Shown here piece after piece: positions 7,084-14,217 of a stretch of 17,752 bases of DNA. Origin of the DNA: DASRSS01 sp035656335 (GTDB lineage Bacteria > Actinomycetota > Actinomycetes > Mycobacteriales > Jatrophihabitantaceae); NCBI GenBank assembly GCA_035656335.1, contig DASRSS010000106.1, forward strand, positions 1-17,752, in the 5' to 3' direction. The position numbers were made by a program, and so were the translations under genes. The notes under the pieces were generated by a model. The model made no database searches, was not told the origin of the DNA, and was given only the letters and a program-made list of their open reading frames with translations. Position 1 is the stretch's first letter, and each line of letters begins with the position of its first letter.

Positions 7084-7758
7084 TCAGCCGAGGCCGGCCT
7101 CGCGGGCCCGGACGATCGCCTGCGCCCGGTCGGTCACCTGCAGCTTGGCGAACACGTTCGACACGTGGTTGCGCACCGTCTTGCCGCTGATGAACAGCTC
7201 GCGGGCGATCTCGGTGTTGTTGCGCCCGCGCGCGACCAGTTCGAGCACCTCACGCTCGCGGTCGGTCAGCTCGGCGAACGGCACGGCCGCCTGCCGACCC
7301 GACGCGAAGTAGCCGATCAGCCGGCGCGCGAGGGCCGGCCCGAAGATCGCGTCACCACGCGCCACGGCCTGCACGGCGCGGACGATGTCCTCCTGGTCGG
7401 CGCCCTTGAGCAGGTAGCCGCGGGCGCCCGCGCGCATCGCCTGGAAGACGCTCTCGTCCTCGTCGAACATGGTCAGCACCAGCACGCCGATGTGCGGGCT
7501 CTCGGCCACGATCCGGCGGGTCGCCTCGATGCCGTTCAGGTCCGGCATGTTGACGTCCATGATCACGACGTCGGGCTGGTGCTGGGCGGCCTGCGCGATG
7601 CCGGCCGCCCCGCTGTCGGCCTCCGCCACGACCTCGATGCCGGCCGCGGCGCCGAGCGCCAGCCGCAGCCCGTCGCGGAACATCGGGTGGTCGTCGACCA
7701 GCAACACCCGCACCGGCTCGTCCGGCTGCGAGTACCTGCCGCTTGCCGGGGAGTTCAC
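7084..7758 (-). CDS. LuxR/NarL-family response regulator
   Basis: A DNA-binding response regulator of 224 residues. The receiver domain (about 16-135) shows acidic residues Asp22-Asp23 in VLLVDDHP, the phosphoacceptor Asp68 in IMDVNMPD, the switch Thr96 and the conserved Lys118 in GYLLKGA. The LuxR helix-turn-helix (about 160-224) reads ELTDREREVLELVARG, NTEIARELFISGKTVRNHV and FAKLQVTDRAQA. The GTG start at 7758 overlaps the kinase stop in a GTGA, so translation is coupled. The same frame is open much further upstream, but that part is antisense-like shadow of the kinase gene. The target is unknown. Two palindromes upstream of the neighbouring cupredoxin gene are plausible sites because NarL/DosR-type regulators bind such sequences. 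Confidence 0.93.
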   Translation of the reverse strand: MNSPASGRYSQPDEPVRVLLVDDHPMFRDGLRLALGAAAGIEVVAEADSGAAGIAQAAQHQPDVVIMDVNMPDLNGIEATRRIVAESPHIGVLVLTMFDEDESVFQAMRAGARGYLLKGADQEDIVRAVQAVARGDAIFGPALARRLIGYFASGRQAAVPFAELTDREREVLELVARGRNNTEIARELFISGKTVRNHVSNVFAKLQVTDRAQAIVRAREAGLG

Positions 7759-9839
7759 GACACCGCCCCCGCGAGCGGGATCCGGGCGTGCACCTCGGTG
7801 CCCGGACGGTCGGCGCGGCCGCGCAGGACCAGCTCGCCGCCCAGCTCGGACGCGCGCTCGGCCATCGAGGACGTCCCGACACCGGCACGCCACCCGTCGG
7901 CCAGGCCGACCCCGTCGTCGCGCACGCACAGCCGCAGCTCGTCGGCCAGTTCCAGCCGCACCTCGCAGCGCCGCGCCGACGCGTGCCGCACGACGTTGGT
8001 GATCGCCTCGTTCGCGATCCAGTACGCCGCGACCTCGACGGCCGCGGGCAGTGGCGGCAGCCGGTCGGGCGCCTCGACGACCAGCTCCGGGCCGGCCCCC
8101 GCCGCGAAGCTCTGCACCCGTTCGCGGATCGCGCCGGCCAGCCCGAGCTCGTCCAGCGCGGGCGGACGCAGGCCGTAGACGAGCCGGCGGATGTCGTCGA
8201 TCGTCTCGCGGATGTCGCCCTTGACGGCGCCGAGCAGATCGCGAGCCTCGCCGGGGCGGGTGTCGACCATGCTGCGCGCCGCGTCCAGCTTCAGGCCGAG
8301 CGCGGCGAGCTTGGGACCGAGGCCGTCGTGCAGGTCGCGGCGCAGCCGCAGCCGCTCCTCCTCCTTGGCCGTCACCAGCCGCTGCCGAGAGGCCTGCAGC
8401 GCGCCCGAGAGCTGCACTGCGTGCACCGCCGCGCCGACCTGCCGGGCGAGATCGGTGAGCAGGCGCTGTTCGTCGCGGCCGAAGTCGCCGGCACCGGGGG
8501 CAGGCGAGACGAGCAGGTGCCCGATGGCCGAGCCCTGATAGCTCAGCGGGTACTCGACGACGCGCGCACCTGGCGTCCCGGTGCTGGCGACCGGCCGCCC
8601 GGACGCGTCGAAGATCGCCGCGTACGGCAGCTTCAACGCCTGCACCACCGTCTCGACGACCACCGCGAGCTCGCCGCTGTCGCCGTCGCTGGCCAGTCGG
8701 CGGCCGAGCTGCGTCATCACCCGGTACGGGTTCTTGCGCTCGCCGTATAGCAGCCGGTCGACGCCGCGCTGCAGTCGGTTGCGGGCCGGCGCGAACACCA
8801 CGGCCACCAGCGCCGTGGCGACCAGTCCGGGCCCGACGCGCGTGGGCTCGCCCAGCGCCGCTTCGATCACGGCGACGACCGCGACGTACAGGCCGACCAC
8901 GAGCGCGGTCAGCGCGACGAACACCAGCGTCCGGTTGATCACGACGTCGATGTCCAGCAGCCGATGCCGCAGGATCGCTACCGAGAGCGCCGCGACGAAC
9001 AGCGCGTCGCTGCACACGCTGGTGTAGACGGCCAGCGAGTTGCCCGGCAGGAACTCGGTGATCACCTCGATCGCCTCGATGGAGCCGGCCCAGACGACCC
9101 ACTTCAGCTGCACGCGCTGGTCCCCGTCCGACCGGCGGAGCCGCACGATGAGCGTGGCCACGGCCGCGAGCAGCGCAAGCACGAGCGCGGGCTGGCCGAT
9201 GAACGCGGCCGCGCTGGCCAGGGATGCCGGGACCAGCCCGGCGCCCGGGTTCGCCAGGTCGTGCCCGCGGAGGTGCGCGACGTCGCCGGTGAACAGGTAG
9301 CCGAACACGCCGAAGACGAGCGCGATCGCGGGCAGCACGAGCGCGTAGCCGGAGCGTCGGCTCATCGGCCGGCCGTCGGGGAACAGCATCAGCATGACCG
9401 GCAGCGAGATGATGGCGATCAGGTAGCAGGAGTCCGCCAGCCAGCCCAGCCACAGCCAGCCCGGCGCGGTGCCGCCGAGCAGCCCGTAGACCAGGTACTC
9501 GCGGCCGGCGGCGCACAGCGCCTCGGTCAGGCAGGCGAGCAGCATCAGCCAGCCGATCGGGTTGCCCGGCCGGGCGCGCGTGATCAGGACACCCGGCGGG
9601 AGCAGCGTGATCGCCAGCGCCAGCGATCCGTACCACCAGGACGTCAGGTCGGTTCCACCGTTGTGCGCGTGCAACACGACCGTCGCGACGGTCAGCAGCA
9701 CGACCACAGCGGCGACCAGCCAGCCGGCGACCGCTCGCGTCCGGCTCAGGGGCAGCGCGCCGGCGGGTTCAGCCGGTGCGGGCGGGTCGTCCGCACGTCC
9801 GGCCGACCGATCGTGGACGGCCGTAGTCATGGCGGTCAT
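7755..9839 (-). CDS. Multi-pass membrane sensor histidine kinase with GAF domain
   Basis: A histidine kinase of the NarX/DegS-like group (HisKA_3), 694 residues. The N-terminal half holds about nine or ten hydrophobic segments, from AGWLVAAVVVLLTVATVVL to LVATALVAVVFAP. A GAF-like domain follows at about 385-480. The H-box EEERLRLRRDLHDGLGPKL contains phospho-accepting His504. The ATPase domain shows NEAITNVVRHA and DDGVGL, while the usual GLxGM segment reads GTSSMAERA. ATG 9839 was chosen because GGGGG lies 9 nt upstream; the longer frame from 9926 would read through a perfect hairpin. ATG 9830 is another option. The 3' end overlaps the response regulator by 4 nt, so the two form a two-component pair. 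The signal is not evident. Confidence 0.9.
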   Translation of the reverse strand: MTAMTTAVHDRSAGRADDPPAPAEPAGALPLSRTRAVAGWLVAAVVVLLTVATVVLHAHNGGTDLTSWWYGSLALAITLLPPGVLITRARPGNPIGWLMLLACLTEALCAAGREYLVYGLLGGTAPGWLWLGWLADSCYLIAIISLPVMLMLFPDGRPMSRRSGYALVLPAIALVFGVFGYLFTGDVAHLRGHDLANPGAGLVPASLASAAAFIGQPALVLALLAAVATLIVRLRRSDGDQRVQLKWVVWAGSIEAIEVITEFLPGNSLAVYTSVCSDALFVAALSVAILRHRLLDIDVVINRTLVFVALTALVVGLYVAVVAVIEAALGEPTRVGPGLVATALVAVVFAPARNRLQRGVDRLLYGERKNPYRVMTQLGRRLASDGDSGELAVVVETVVQALKLPYAAIFDASGRPVASTGTPGARVVEYPLSYQGSAIGHLLVSPAPGAGDFGRDEQRLLTDLARQVGAAVHAVQLSGALQASRQRLVTAKEEERLRLRRDLHDGLGPKLAALGLKLDAARSMVDTRPGEARDLLGAVKGDIRETIDDIRRLVYGLRPPALDELGLAGAIRERVQSFAAGAGPELVVEAPDRLPPLPAAVEVAAYWIANEAITNVVRHASARRCEVRLELADELRLCVRDDGVGLADGWRAGVGTSSMAERASELGGELVLRGRADRPGTEVHARIPLAGAVS

Positions 9840-9889
9840 GAAAGCACGCCCCCAGTGTCCTGTCAGCTGGTCGATCAGCGCGCGAACGC

Positions 9890-9924
9890 GGGTGTGGACC
9901 GTCCCTCCCGAGCGGTCCACACCC
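9890..9924. terminator. Perfect 12-bp hairpin after the cupredoxin gene
   Basis: GGGTGTGGACCG and CGGTCCACACCC pair fully around an 11-nt loop. The hairpin lies 21 nt past the cupredoxin stop and about 50 nt before the kinase start, both on the minus strand. A terminator or processing element separating the two genes is likely. There is no T-tract. Confidence 0.6.
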
Positions 9925-9945
9925 ACGTCGCGATCAGCGGTGTCC

Positions 9946-10830
9946 CTAGTGGACGGTGAACGTGCCGTTCAGGCCCTTGGCGAAGTCGTTCCCGTCCGTG
10001 GAGACGTACCCGTAGTGACCCCGCGCGAGCGAGATGTGCAGGTAGACGGTGTGCCCCGGCGCGAGATCGCTGATGCCACCGGCCAACGTCCCCGGGCACG
10101 TGTCGATCATGGAGTTCGTGCCGAACGCCTGCCCGACGCAGCCGAACAGCTGCGGCAGCGTGGTCTTGCCCTTGAGCTTGGCCAGGCTGAGGTCGTGCGC
10201 TCGCGTTCCGACGTTGGTCACGGCGAACGTCCCGCCGCGCTTGAAGTTCTTCGGCAACTCGATCTTGTGGTTGGTGAGGCGAACCGTGCCGTCGATGCGC
10301 GGCGCCGCAACCGCGCCGGCGGCGGGACGGACGTGCAGCCCGGCGACCATGCCCATCATGGCGTGCGGCATGCCGTTCGGCCCGGGCAGGAAGCAGATCA
10401 TCACGTACCGCCCGGCCTTGAGCGGCGCGTACACGGTCTCGCTCAGACCGGGACCGAGCAGGGCGGGTCCGGTGATCTCGCCGTCCGGGTTGACGACGAG
10501 CTTGTTGGCCGCCGTCTCGGGGTCCGGCTGCTGCAGTGCCTTCTTGAACTGCGCGAGCGTCGCGTGCTTCTTCAGCCGCAGCAGCGCCATCTCGTGCGCG
10601 TACCGGCCGCGGTTGACGAAGTGCATCGCGATCCGTCCCGCGTGCGGCGTACCGGTGACCCGGAAGTACATGTGCGAAGCGTTGTCGTGCGCCACCACCC
10701 GGAACGCGTTGGCGCTCGGGCGGACGGTGGCGGCGGTGGCCGGAGCGGCGACCGCGGTGGCGACGGACCCGGCCACCGCGGTGGCGGCAAGGGCGGCGCC
10801 GAGGCGGCGCCTGGTGGAGATCGTGAACAC
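9946..10830 (-). CDS. Secreted cupredoxin-like protein with two tandem domains
   Basis: An exported protein of 294 residues. The signal peptide has RRR at 7-9, a hydrophobic Ala-rich core and likely cleavage near residue 34 (ATAA). Two similar beta-sandwich units follow, about 40-165 and 180-294. The first shows a set of type-1 copper ligands in the usual order: His79 (HEM), Cys146 (VMICFLPG), His156 and Met161 (HAMMGM). The second keeps the TNVGTRAHDLSL part but lacks the Cys-His-Met cluster, so it is probably structural or has lost its metal. The start is GTG 10830 with AGGGG about 8 nt upstream; the frame is open further upstream but gives no signal peptide. Electron transfer or copper handling outside the membrane is an inference. 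It precedes the kinase and regulator genes on the same strand. Confidence 0.72.
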   Translation of the reverse strand: MFTISTRRRLGAALAATAVAGSVATAVAAPATAATVRPSANAFRVVAHDNASHMYFRVTGTPHAGRIAMHFVNRGRYAHEMALLRLKKHATLAQFKKALQQPDPETAANKLVVNPDGEITGPALLGPGLSETVYAPLKAGRYVMICFLPGPNGMPHAMMGMVAGLHVRPAAGAVAAPRIDGTVRLTNHKIELPKNFKRGGTFAVTNVGTRAHDLSLAKLKGKTTLPQLFGCVGQAFGTNSMIDTCPGTLAGGISDLAPGHTVYLHISLARGHYGYVSTDGNDFAKGLNGTFTVH

Positions 10831-10874
10831 GGGTGGAACCCCTCTCGCGGAGCTGGTGGTACGCGAAAGGGTGC

Positions 10875-10911
10875 AGGACCGGGTGTCCCGAGCGGATGGG
10901 ACCGGTGTCCC
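10875..10911. promoter_or_regulatory. Two tandem GGAC/GTCC palindromes upstream of the cupredoxin gene
   Basis: The distal site (10898-10911) is GGGAC-CGGT-GTCCC, a perfect 5-bp palindrome with a 4-nt centre. The proximal site (10876-10888) is GGAC-CGGGT-GTCC. Left arms are 23 bp apart and right arms 22 bp. They lie 46-81 nt upstream of the GTG start, where an activator would bind. Arms and spacing match the GGGAC-N4-GTCCC core bound by DosR/DevR-type regulators. That assignment is inferred. Confidence 0.5.
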
Positions 10912-10922
10912 GTCCTGCCCGG

Positions 10923-10978
10923 TGTTGGCCCCGTAGCAGGCTGCCGCACCGGCGTGTCGCCCGGCTACGGGGCCAACA
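10923..10978. terminator. Perfect 15-bp inverted repeat after the DUF3151 gene
   Basis: TGTTGGCCCCGTAGC (10923-10937) and GCTACGGGGCCAACA (10964-10978) are exact reverse complements. The 26-nt loop contains its own GCCG-CAC-CGGC hairpin. The structure begins 4 nt past the DUF3151 stop (minus strand), so a terminator is the simplest reading. No T-tract follows. Its length and branched form also allow a protein-binding or RNA-regulatory role for the cupredoxin gene. Confidence 0.6.
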
Positions 10979-10982
10979 GCGA

Positions 10983-11390
10983 TCAGGCGGACAGGTGCTG
11001 GACGGCCTCGGGATCGCTGTCGGCCAGGAACTGGGCGCAGCGGGCCGCCTCGTCCTGCTCCCCGATGGCGGCCGCGGCCTGCCCGAGCACGTGCAGGGCG
11101 CGCAGGAAGCCGCGGTTCGGCTCGTGCGCCCATGGCACCGGGCCCTGGCCCTTCCAGCCGGCGCGGCGCAGCGCGTCCAGGCCGCGGTGGTAGCCGGTGC
11201 GCGCGTACGCGTACGCCTCCACGGGCCGCCCGCCCGCGAGCGCCGCCTCGGCCAGCGCGGCCCAGGCGGCCGAGGACGCGGGCAGCGCGGCGGCCACGGA
11301 CGCGGGGTCCTCGCCCGCGTCCAGCCGGGCCACGGCCGGGTCCTCGGGCAGCCGCGTGGGCGGCGCCATCAGGTTGTCGAACGGGATCAT
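10983..11390 (-). CDS. DUF3151 family protein
   Basis: A small cytoplasmic protein of 135 residues, a conserved actinobacterial family without a known function. Recognisable segments are TRLPEDPAVARL, PASSAAWAALAEAAL, AYAYARTGYHRGLDALRR, GPVPWAHEPNRGFLRAL and DEAARCAQFLADSDPEAV. It is mostly helical, resembling TPR-like repeats, with no signal peptide or metal motif. ATG 11390 has AGGG about 6 nt upstream. It follows fba on the same strand, as it does in other actinobacteria; the 85-nt gap holds copy B of the 57-nt hairpin element. The neighbourhood suggests a role near central carbon metabolism, but nothing in the sequence proves it. Confidence 0.85.
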   Translation of the reverse strand: MIPFDNLMAPPTRLPEDPAVARLDAGEDPASVAAALPASSAAWAALAEAALAGGRPVEAYAYARTGYHRGLDALRRAGWKGQGPVPWAHEPNRGFLRALHVLGQAAAAIGEQDEAARCAQFLADSDPEAVQHLSA

Positions 11391-11409
11391 ATCAGCCCTA
11401 TCCAGCCCG

Positions 11410-11466
11410 CTTCCCCCACCGTCCGACCAGAAATCGGGCCTGACATCGGTCGGAGCGTGGGGGAAG
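11410..11466. repeat. 57-nt hairpin element, copy B (fba-DUF3151 junction)
   Basis: This copy folds symmetrically. A 10-bp outer stem (CTTCCCCCAC/GTGGGGGAAG) is followed by a 2x2 internal loop, a 7-bp inner stem (TCCGACC/GGTCGGA) and a 19-nt loop. It starts 9 nt past the fba stop and ends 19 nt before the DUF3151 ATG. No T-tract follows on the minus strand. Same length and same kind of position as copy A at 781-837. Confidence 0.75.
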
Positions 11467-11475
11467 GCAGCGGGG

Positions 11476-12501
11476 TTAAGCGGTGGGAGACGTCCCGGCC
11501 GACAGCAGGTCCTCGCAGGCGTGGGTGACGCGCGCGGCCATGCCGACCTCGGCCAGCTTCAGGTACGAGCGCGGGTCGTAGGCCTTCTTGTTGCCGACCT
11601 CGCCGTCGACCTTGAGCACGCCGTCGTAGTTGGTGAACATGTGCCCGACGATCTCCCGCGTGAACGCGTACTGGGTGTCGGTGTCGACGTTCATCTTCAC
11701 CACGCCGTAGGACACCGCCTCGCGGATCTCCTCCAGCGCCGAGCCGGAACCGCCGTGGAAGACCAGTTCGAACGGCTTCTCGCGGCCGACCGCCTTGCCG
11801 ACCTCGTCCTGCAGGTCCTTGAGGATGGACGGGCGCAGCTTGACGTTGCCGGGCTTGTACACGCCGTGCACGTTGCCAAACGTCGCGGCCAGCAGGTAGC
11901 GGCCCTTCTCGCCGGTGCCGAGCACCTCGGCGGTGCGCAGCGCGTCGGCGGGGTGGGTGTACAGCTTCTCGTTCATCTCGCCGACGACGCCGTCCTCCTC
12001 GCCGCCGACGACGCCGATCTCGAGCTCCAGGATGATCTTCGCGGCGGCCGCCTTCGCCAGCAGCTCCGCGGCGATCTGCAGGTTCTCCTCCAGCTCGATC
12101 GCCGAGCCGTCCCACATGTGCGACTGGAACAGCGGGTTCTTGCCCGCGTTCACGCGCTCCTGCGAAATCGCGAGGAGCGGACGGACGTAGCTGTCCAGCT
12201 TGTCCTTCGGGCAGTGATCGGTGTGCAGCGCGACGTTGATCGGGTACTCGTCCGCGATCACGTGCGCGAACTCGGCCAGGGCCACCGCGCCGGCGACCAT
12301 CTCCTTGACGTGCGTGCCGGACGCGAACTCCGCGCCACCGGTGGAGATCTGCACGATCCCGTCGCTGCCCGCGTCCGCGAAGCCGCGCAGCGCCGCGTTC
12401 AGCGTCTCCGAGGAGGTGACGTTGATCGCGGGGTACGCGAAACCGCCGTCGCGCGCGCGGTCGAGCATGTCGGCGTAGATCTCGGGGGTGGCGATGGGCA
12501 T
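11476..12501 (-). CDS. fba: Class II fructose-bisphosphate aldolase
   Basis: Zinc-dependent aldolase interconverting fructose-1,6-bisphosphate with dihydroxyacetone phosphate and glyceraldehyde-3-phosphate in glycolysis and gluconeogenesis. The protein has 341 residues, the usual actinobacterial length. HTDHCPKD holds catalytic Asp95 and zinc ligand His96. Other landmarks are SHMWDGSA, ELEIGVVGGEEDG, HGVYKPGNV and VFHGGSGS, which carry further metal and phosphate contacts, and MNVDTDTQYAFT. ATG 12501 has AGGAG 8 nt upstream; the frame stays open further up but lacks family similarity there. It lies 56 nt behind csrA on the same strand, with a hairpin between, so co-transcription with the flagellar operon is uncertain. 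Confidence 0.97.
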   Translation of the reverse strand: MPIATPEIYADMLDRARDGGFAYPAINVTSSETLNAALRGFADAGSDGIVQISTGGAEFASGTHVKEMVAGAVALAEFAHVIADEYPINVALHTDHCPKDKLDSYVRPLLAISQERVNAGKNPLFQSHMWDGSAIELEENLQIAAELLAKAAAAKIILELEIGVVGGEEDGVVGEMNEKLYTHPADALRTAEVLGTGEKGRYLLAATFGNVHGVYKPGNVKLRPSILKDLQDEVGKAVGREKPFELVFHGGSGSALEEIREAVSYGVVKMNVDTDTQYAFTREIVGHMFTNYDGVLKVDGEVGNKKAYDPRSYLKLAEVGMAARVTHACEDLLSAGTSPTA

Positions 12502-12511
12502 CTGCGTCGCT

Positions 12512-12521
12512 CCTGATCAGG
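12512..12521. promoter_or_regulatory. Palindrome overlapping the fba ribosome-binding site
   Basis: CCTGATCAGG is a perfect 10-bp palindrome whose right end on the minus strand runs into the AGGAG of fba (12510-12514). It could be an operator or simply chance; it is short. Confidence 0.25.
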
Positions 12522-12536
12522 TCGCTGTCACGTCGT

Positions 12537-12553
12537 CCGGCGGGCGTCGCCGG
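12537..12553. terminator. Hairpin after csrA
   Basis: CCGGCG and CGCCGG pair around GGCGT, 4 nt past the csrA stop on the minus strand. There is no T-tract. It may partly separate the flagellar operon from fba. Confidence 0.4.
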
Positions 12554-12557
12554 CTCG

Positions 12558-12824
12558 TCAGGCGCCGGGTTCGCGCTTGTCGCCGCGTTCGGCCCGATCG
12601 GCAGCAAGCTCGTCCATCATCGCGCCGATCGCGGCGTCGTTGGTGGCAGCGGCCTGCTGGTTGGCCTTCTGCAGCTCGCGATACACCTCTTCACGATGCA
12701 CGCTCACGGACTGCGGTGCCTGGATGCCGATCCGGACGGCGTCGCCGCGGACCTCGATCACCGAGATCGTGATGTCGTCGCCGACGATGACGTTCTCGCC
12801 GACACGCCTGGTCAGAATCAGCAC
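12558..12824 (-). CDS. csrA: Carbon storage regulator / translational repressor CsrA
   Basis: Small dimeric RNA-binding protein that binds GGA in hairpin loops and blocks ribosome access. The protein has 88 residues. The core (1-50) is canonical: MLILTRRVGE with Leu4 and Arg7, VRIGIQAP, and VSVHREEVY with Arg44, the key RNA-contact residue. A tail of about 35 residues (AATNDAAIGAMM to the end) makes it longer than typical 60-75-residue family members. The start is GTG 12824 with only a weak ribosome-binding site. It is the last gene of the flagellar operon, 38 nt behind fliW. In Bacillus, CsrA represses flagellin translation and is held inactive by FliW. The flagellin leader in this window carries two matching hairpins. 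Confidence 0.95.
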   Translation of the reverse strand: MLILTRRVGENVIVGDDITISVIEVRGDAVRIGIQAPQSVSVHREEVYRELQKANQQAAATNDAAIGAMMDELAADRAERGDKREPGA

Positions 12825-12862
12825 GGCTACGAGCCTAGGCCATCGCAGCCGCGGACCCCCCG

Positions 12863-13264
12863 TTACGCGGCGGCGGCGACCAGCGGAGCACGCATCGGCA
12901 GCGTCTCGTCGTCCAGGACGACCTGGATCGCGCGGCCGGTGGCGGGCGCCAGCACGACGGGAGCGCGCAGGTTCGCGGTCGCGTCGGCGAGGCTGCTGCC
13001 GACGGTCAGCATCAGCATCACGTCCACCTCGTCGCTGCCGAGCAGCAGGCCGACGGCATCGTCGACCTCGGGCCGGTAGTCCGGGAAGAACACGGCCGCC
13101 GGGGTGAGCACGAAGCGCAGCTGCGGGTTCTCCTGCGACCGGAGCGAGTACAGCACGCCCTGGTCGTCGATGGGCGTGAGCGTGAACTCCTCATCGGCGA
13201 AGCCGGGGAGCGGCTCGACGAAGCTCAGCTGCCGGGCAGCACGCTCGATCATGGTGACTGTCAT
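12863..13264 (-). CDS. fliW: Flagellar assembly factor FliW
   Basis: Cytoplasmic protein of 133 residues that binds CsrA and flagellin in a partner switch: free flagellin takes FliW away, releasing CsrA to stop further flagellin translation. Family features are FVEPLPGFADEEFTLTPI, LYSLRSQENPQLRFVL, VFFPDYRPEVDD and DVMLMLTV. ATG 13264 has GGGTGG 4 nt upstream, and flgL stops only 11 nt before the start. It lies between flgL and csrA, as in Bacillus subtilis. The run of four Ala at the C-terminus is unremarkable. Confidence 0.94.
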   Translation of the reverse strand: MTVTMIERAARQLSFVEPLPGFADEEFTLTPIDDQGVLYSLRSQENPQLRFVLTPAAVFFPDYRPEVDDAVGLLLGSDEVDVMLMLTVGSSLADATANLRAPVVLAPATGRAIQVVLDDETLPMRAPLVAAAA

Positions 13265-13275
13265 TGTCCACCCAA

Positions 13276-14217
13276 TCAGTTGAGGAAGTTCAGCAGCGAC
13301 ATCTGCTGGATGCTCGCGGTCGTCTGCAGGGATGCCTGGTAGGACACCTGCGCCGTGGAGACCTTGACGGCCATGTCGGCAAGGTCGATGTCCTGGATGC
13401 CGGAGAGCTCGGTCTGCAGCGACAGCTTGTTGGACGCCTGCACGCTCTGCGCGATCTGGACCCGCTGGTAGGCGGCTCCTTCGGTGGCCTGGGCGCCGCT
13501 GACCTGCTCGATCGCGGTGTCCATCTTGCCCAGGTCGCCGCTGAGCGCGGTGTAGTTGCCGCTGCGCAGGTTCGCCGAGATGTCGTTCAGGACGGCGAAC
13601 ATGTTGGTCGCCGAGCCCTCGTCGCCGAACACCTGGGTGCCGACCTGGTTGATCTGCACCGTGTTCTGCGACCCGACCGTCCGGTTCACGACACCGCCGA
13701 ACGCGGGGTCGGCCGCGCCGGTGCCCGGGTCGACGCCGTCGCCGATGTAGCTCACGCTGCCGTCCGCGTTCAGCTGGTAGGCCGCGTCTCCCGCAGTCGT
13801 CCCACCGAAGACCGGGCGGCCGTTGTAGGTCGTGTTCGCCAGCGACACCATCGAGGTCTTGATCGCATCGATCTGGTCGGCGATCGCGCTCGCCGAGGTG
13901 CCGGTGCTCGCGCCGCTGTTCAGGCCCTGCACCGCGAGGGTGCGCGCCTGCTGCGCGAGCGTGACCACCTGCGAGTACGCGGCGTCGGACGTCGACATCC
14001 AGGCGATGGCGTCGGACGCGCTGGACGCGTACTGGGTGTTCTGCTTGACGTCCGCCCGCAGCTGCAGCGCCCGGACCGTGCCGGCCGGGTCGTCCGACGG
14101 CTTGGTGATCTGGTCGCCGCTGGACAGCTGGGCTTGCAGCGCGGCCAGCCGGGACGCGTTGCTCTGCAGCCCGGTCAGTGCCGCGTAGTTGGACGATCCG
14201 ACGGTAACGCGCATCAT
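13276..14217 (-). CDS. flgL: Flagellar hook-filament junction protein FlgL (HAP3)
   Basis: Structural protein joining hook and filament, exported through the flagellar type III apparatus. The protein has 313 residues. The N-terminus is flagellin-like: RVTVGSSNYAALTGLQSNASRLAALQAQLSSGDQITKPSDDPAGTVRA, shown here only to its Asp-Asp-Pro motif near residue 43. The C-terminus (LADMAVKVSTAQVSYQASLQ, ending SLLNFLN) is the matching D0 helix. The middle (YNGRPVFGGTTAG) is typical of FlgL. The ATG overlaps the flgK stop in TGATG, so translation is coupled; a second ATG follows directly. No signal peptide, as expected for a type III substrate. Confidence 0.95.
   Translation of the reverse strand: MMRVTVGSSNYAALTGLQSNASRLAALQAQLSSGDQITKPSDDPAGTVRALQLRADVKQNTQYASSASDAIAWMSTSDAAYSQVVTLAQQARTLAVQGLNSGASTGTSASAIADQIDAIKTSMVSLANTTYNGRPVFGGTTAGDAAYQLNADGSVSYIGDGVDPGTGAADPAFGGVVNRTVGSQNTVQINQVGTQVFGDEGSATNMFAVLNDISANLRSGNYTALSGDLGKMDTAIEQVSGAQATEGAAYQRVQIAQSVQASNKLSLQTELSGIQDIDLADMAVKVSTAQVSYQASLQTTASIQQMSLLNFLN

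Noticed and set aside
7084..9636. A single 850-residue frame that would fuse the response regulator to a long N-terminal extension
   Set aside because: The extension is an Arg/Ala-rich shadow of the kinase gene in another frame; the regulator starts at GTG 7758 with the usual receiver N-terminus.
10831..11133. Upstream extension of the cupredoxin frame
   Set aside because: It would run through the 15-bp inverted repeat and the DUF3151 gene and would bury the signal peptide.
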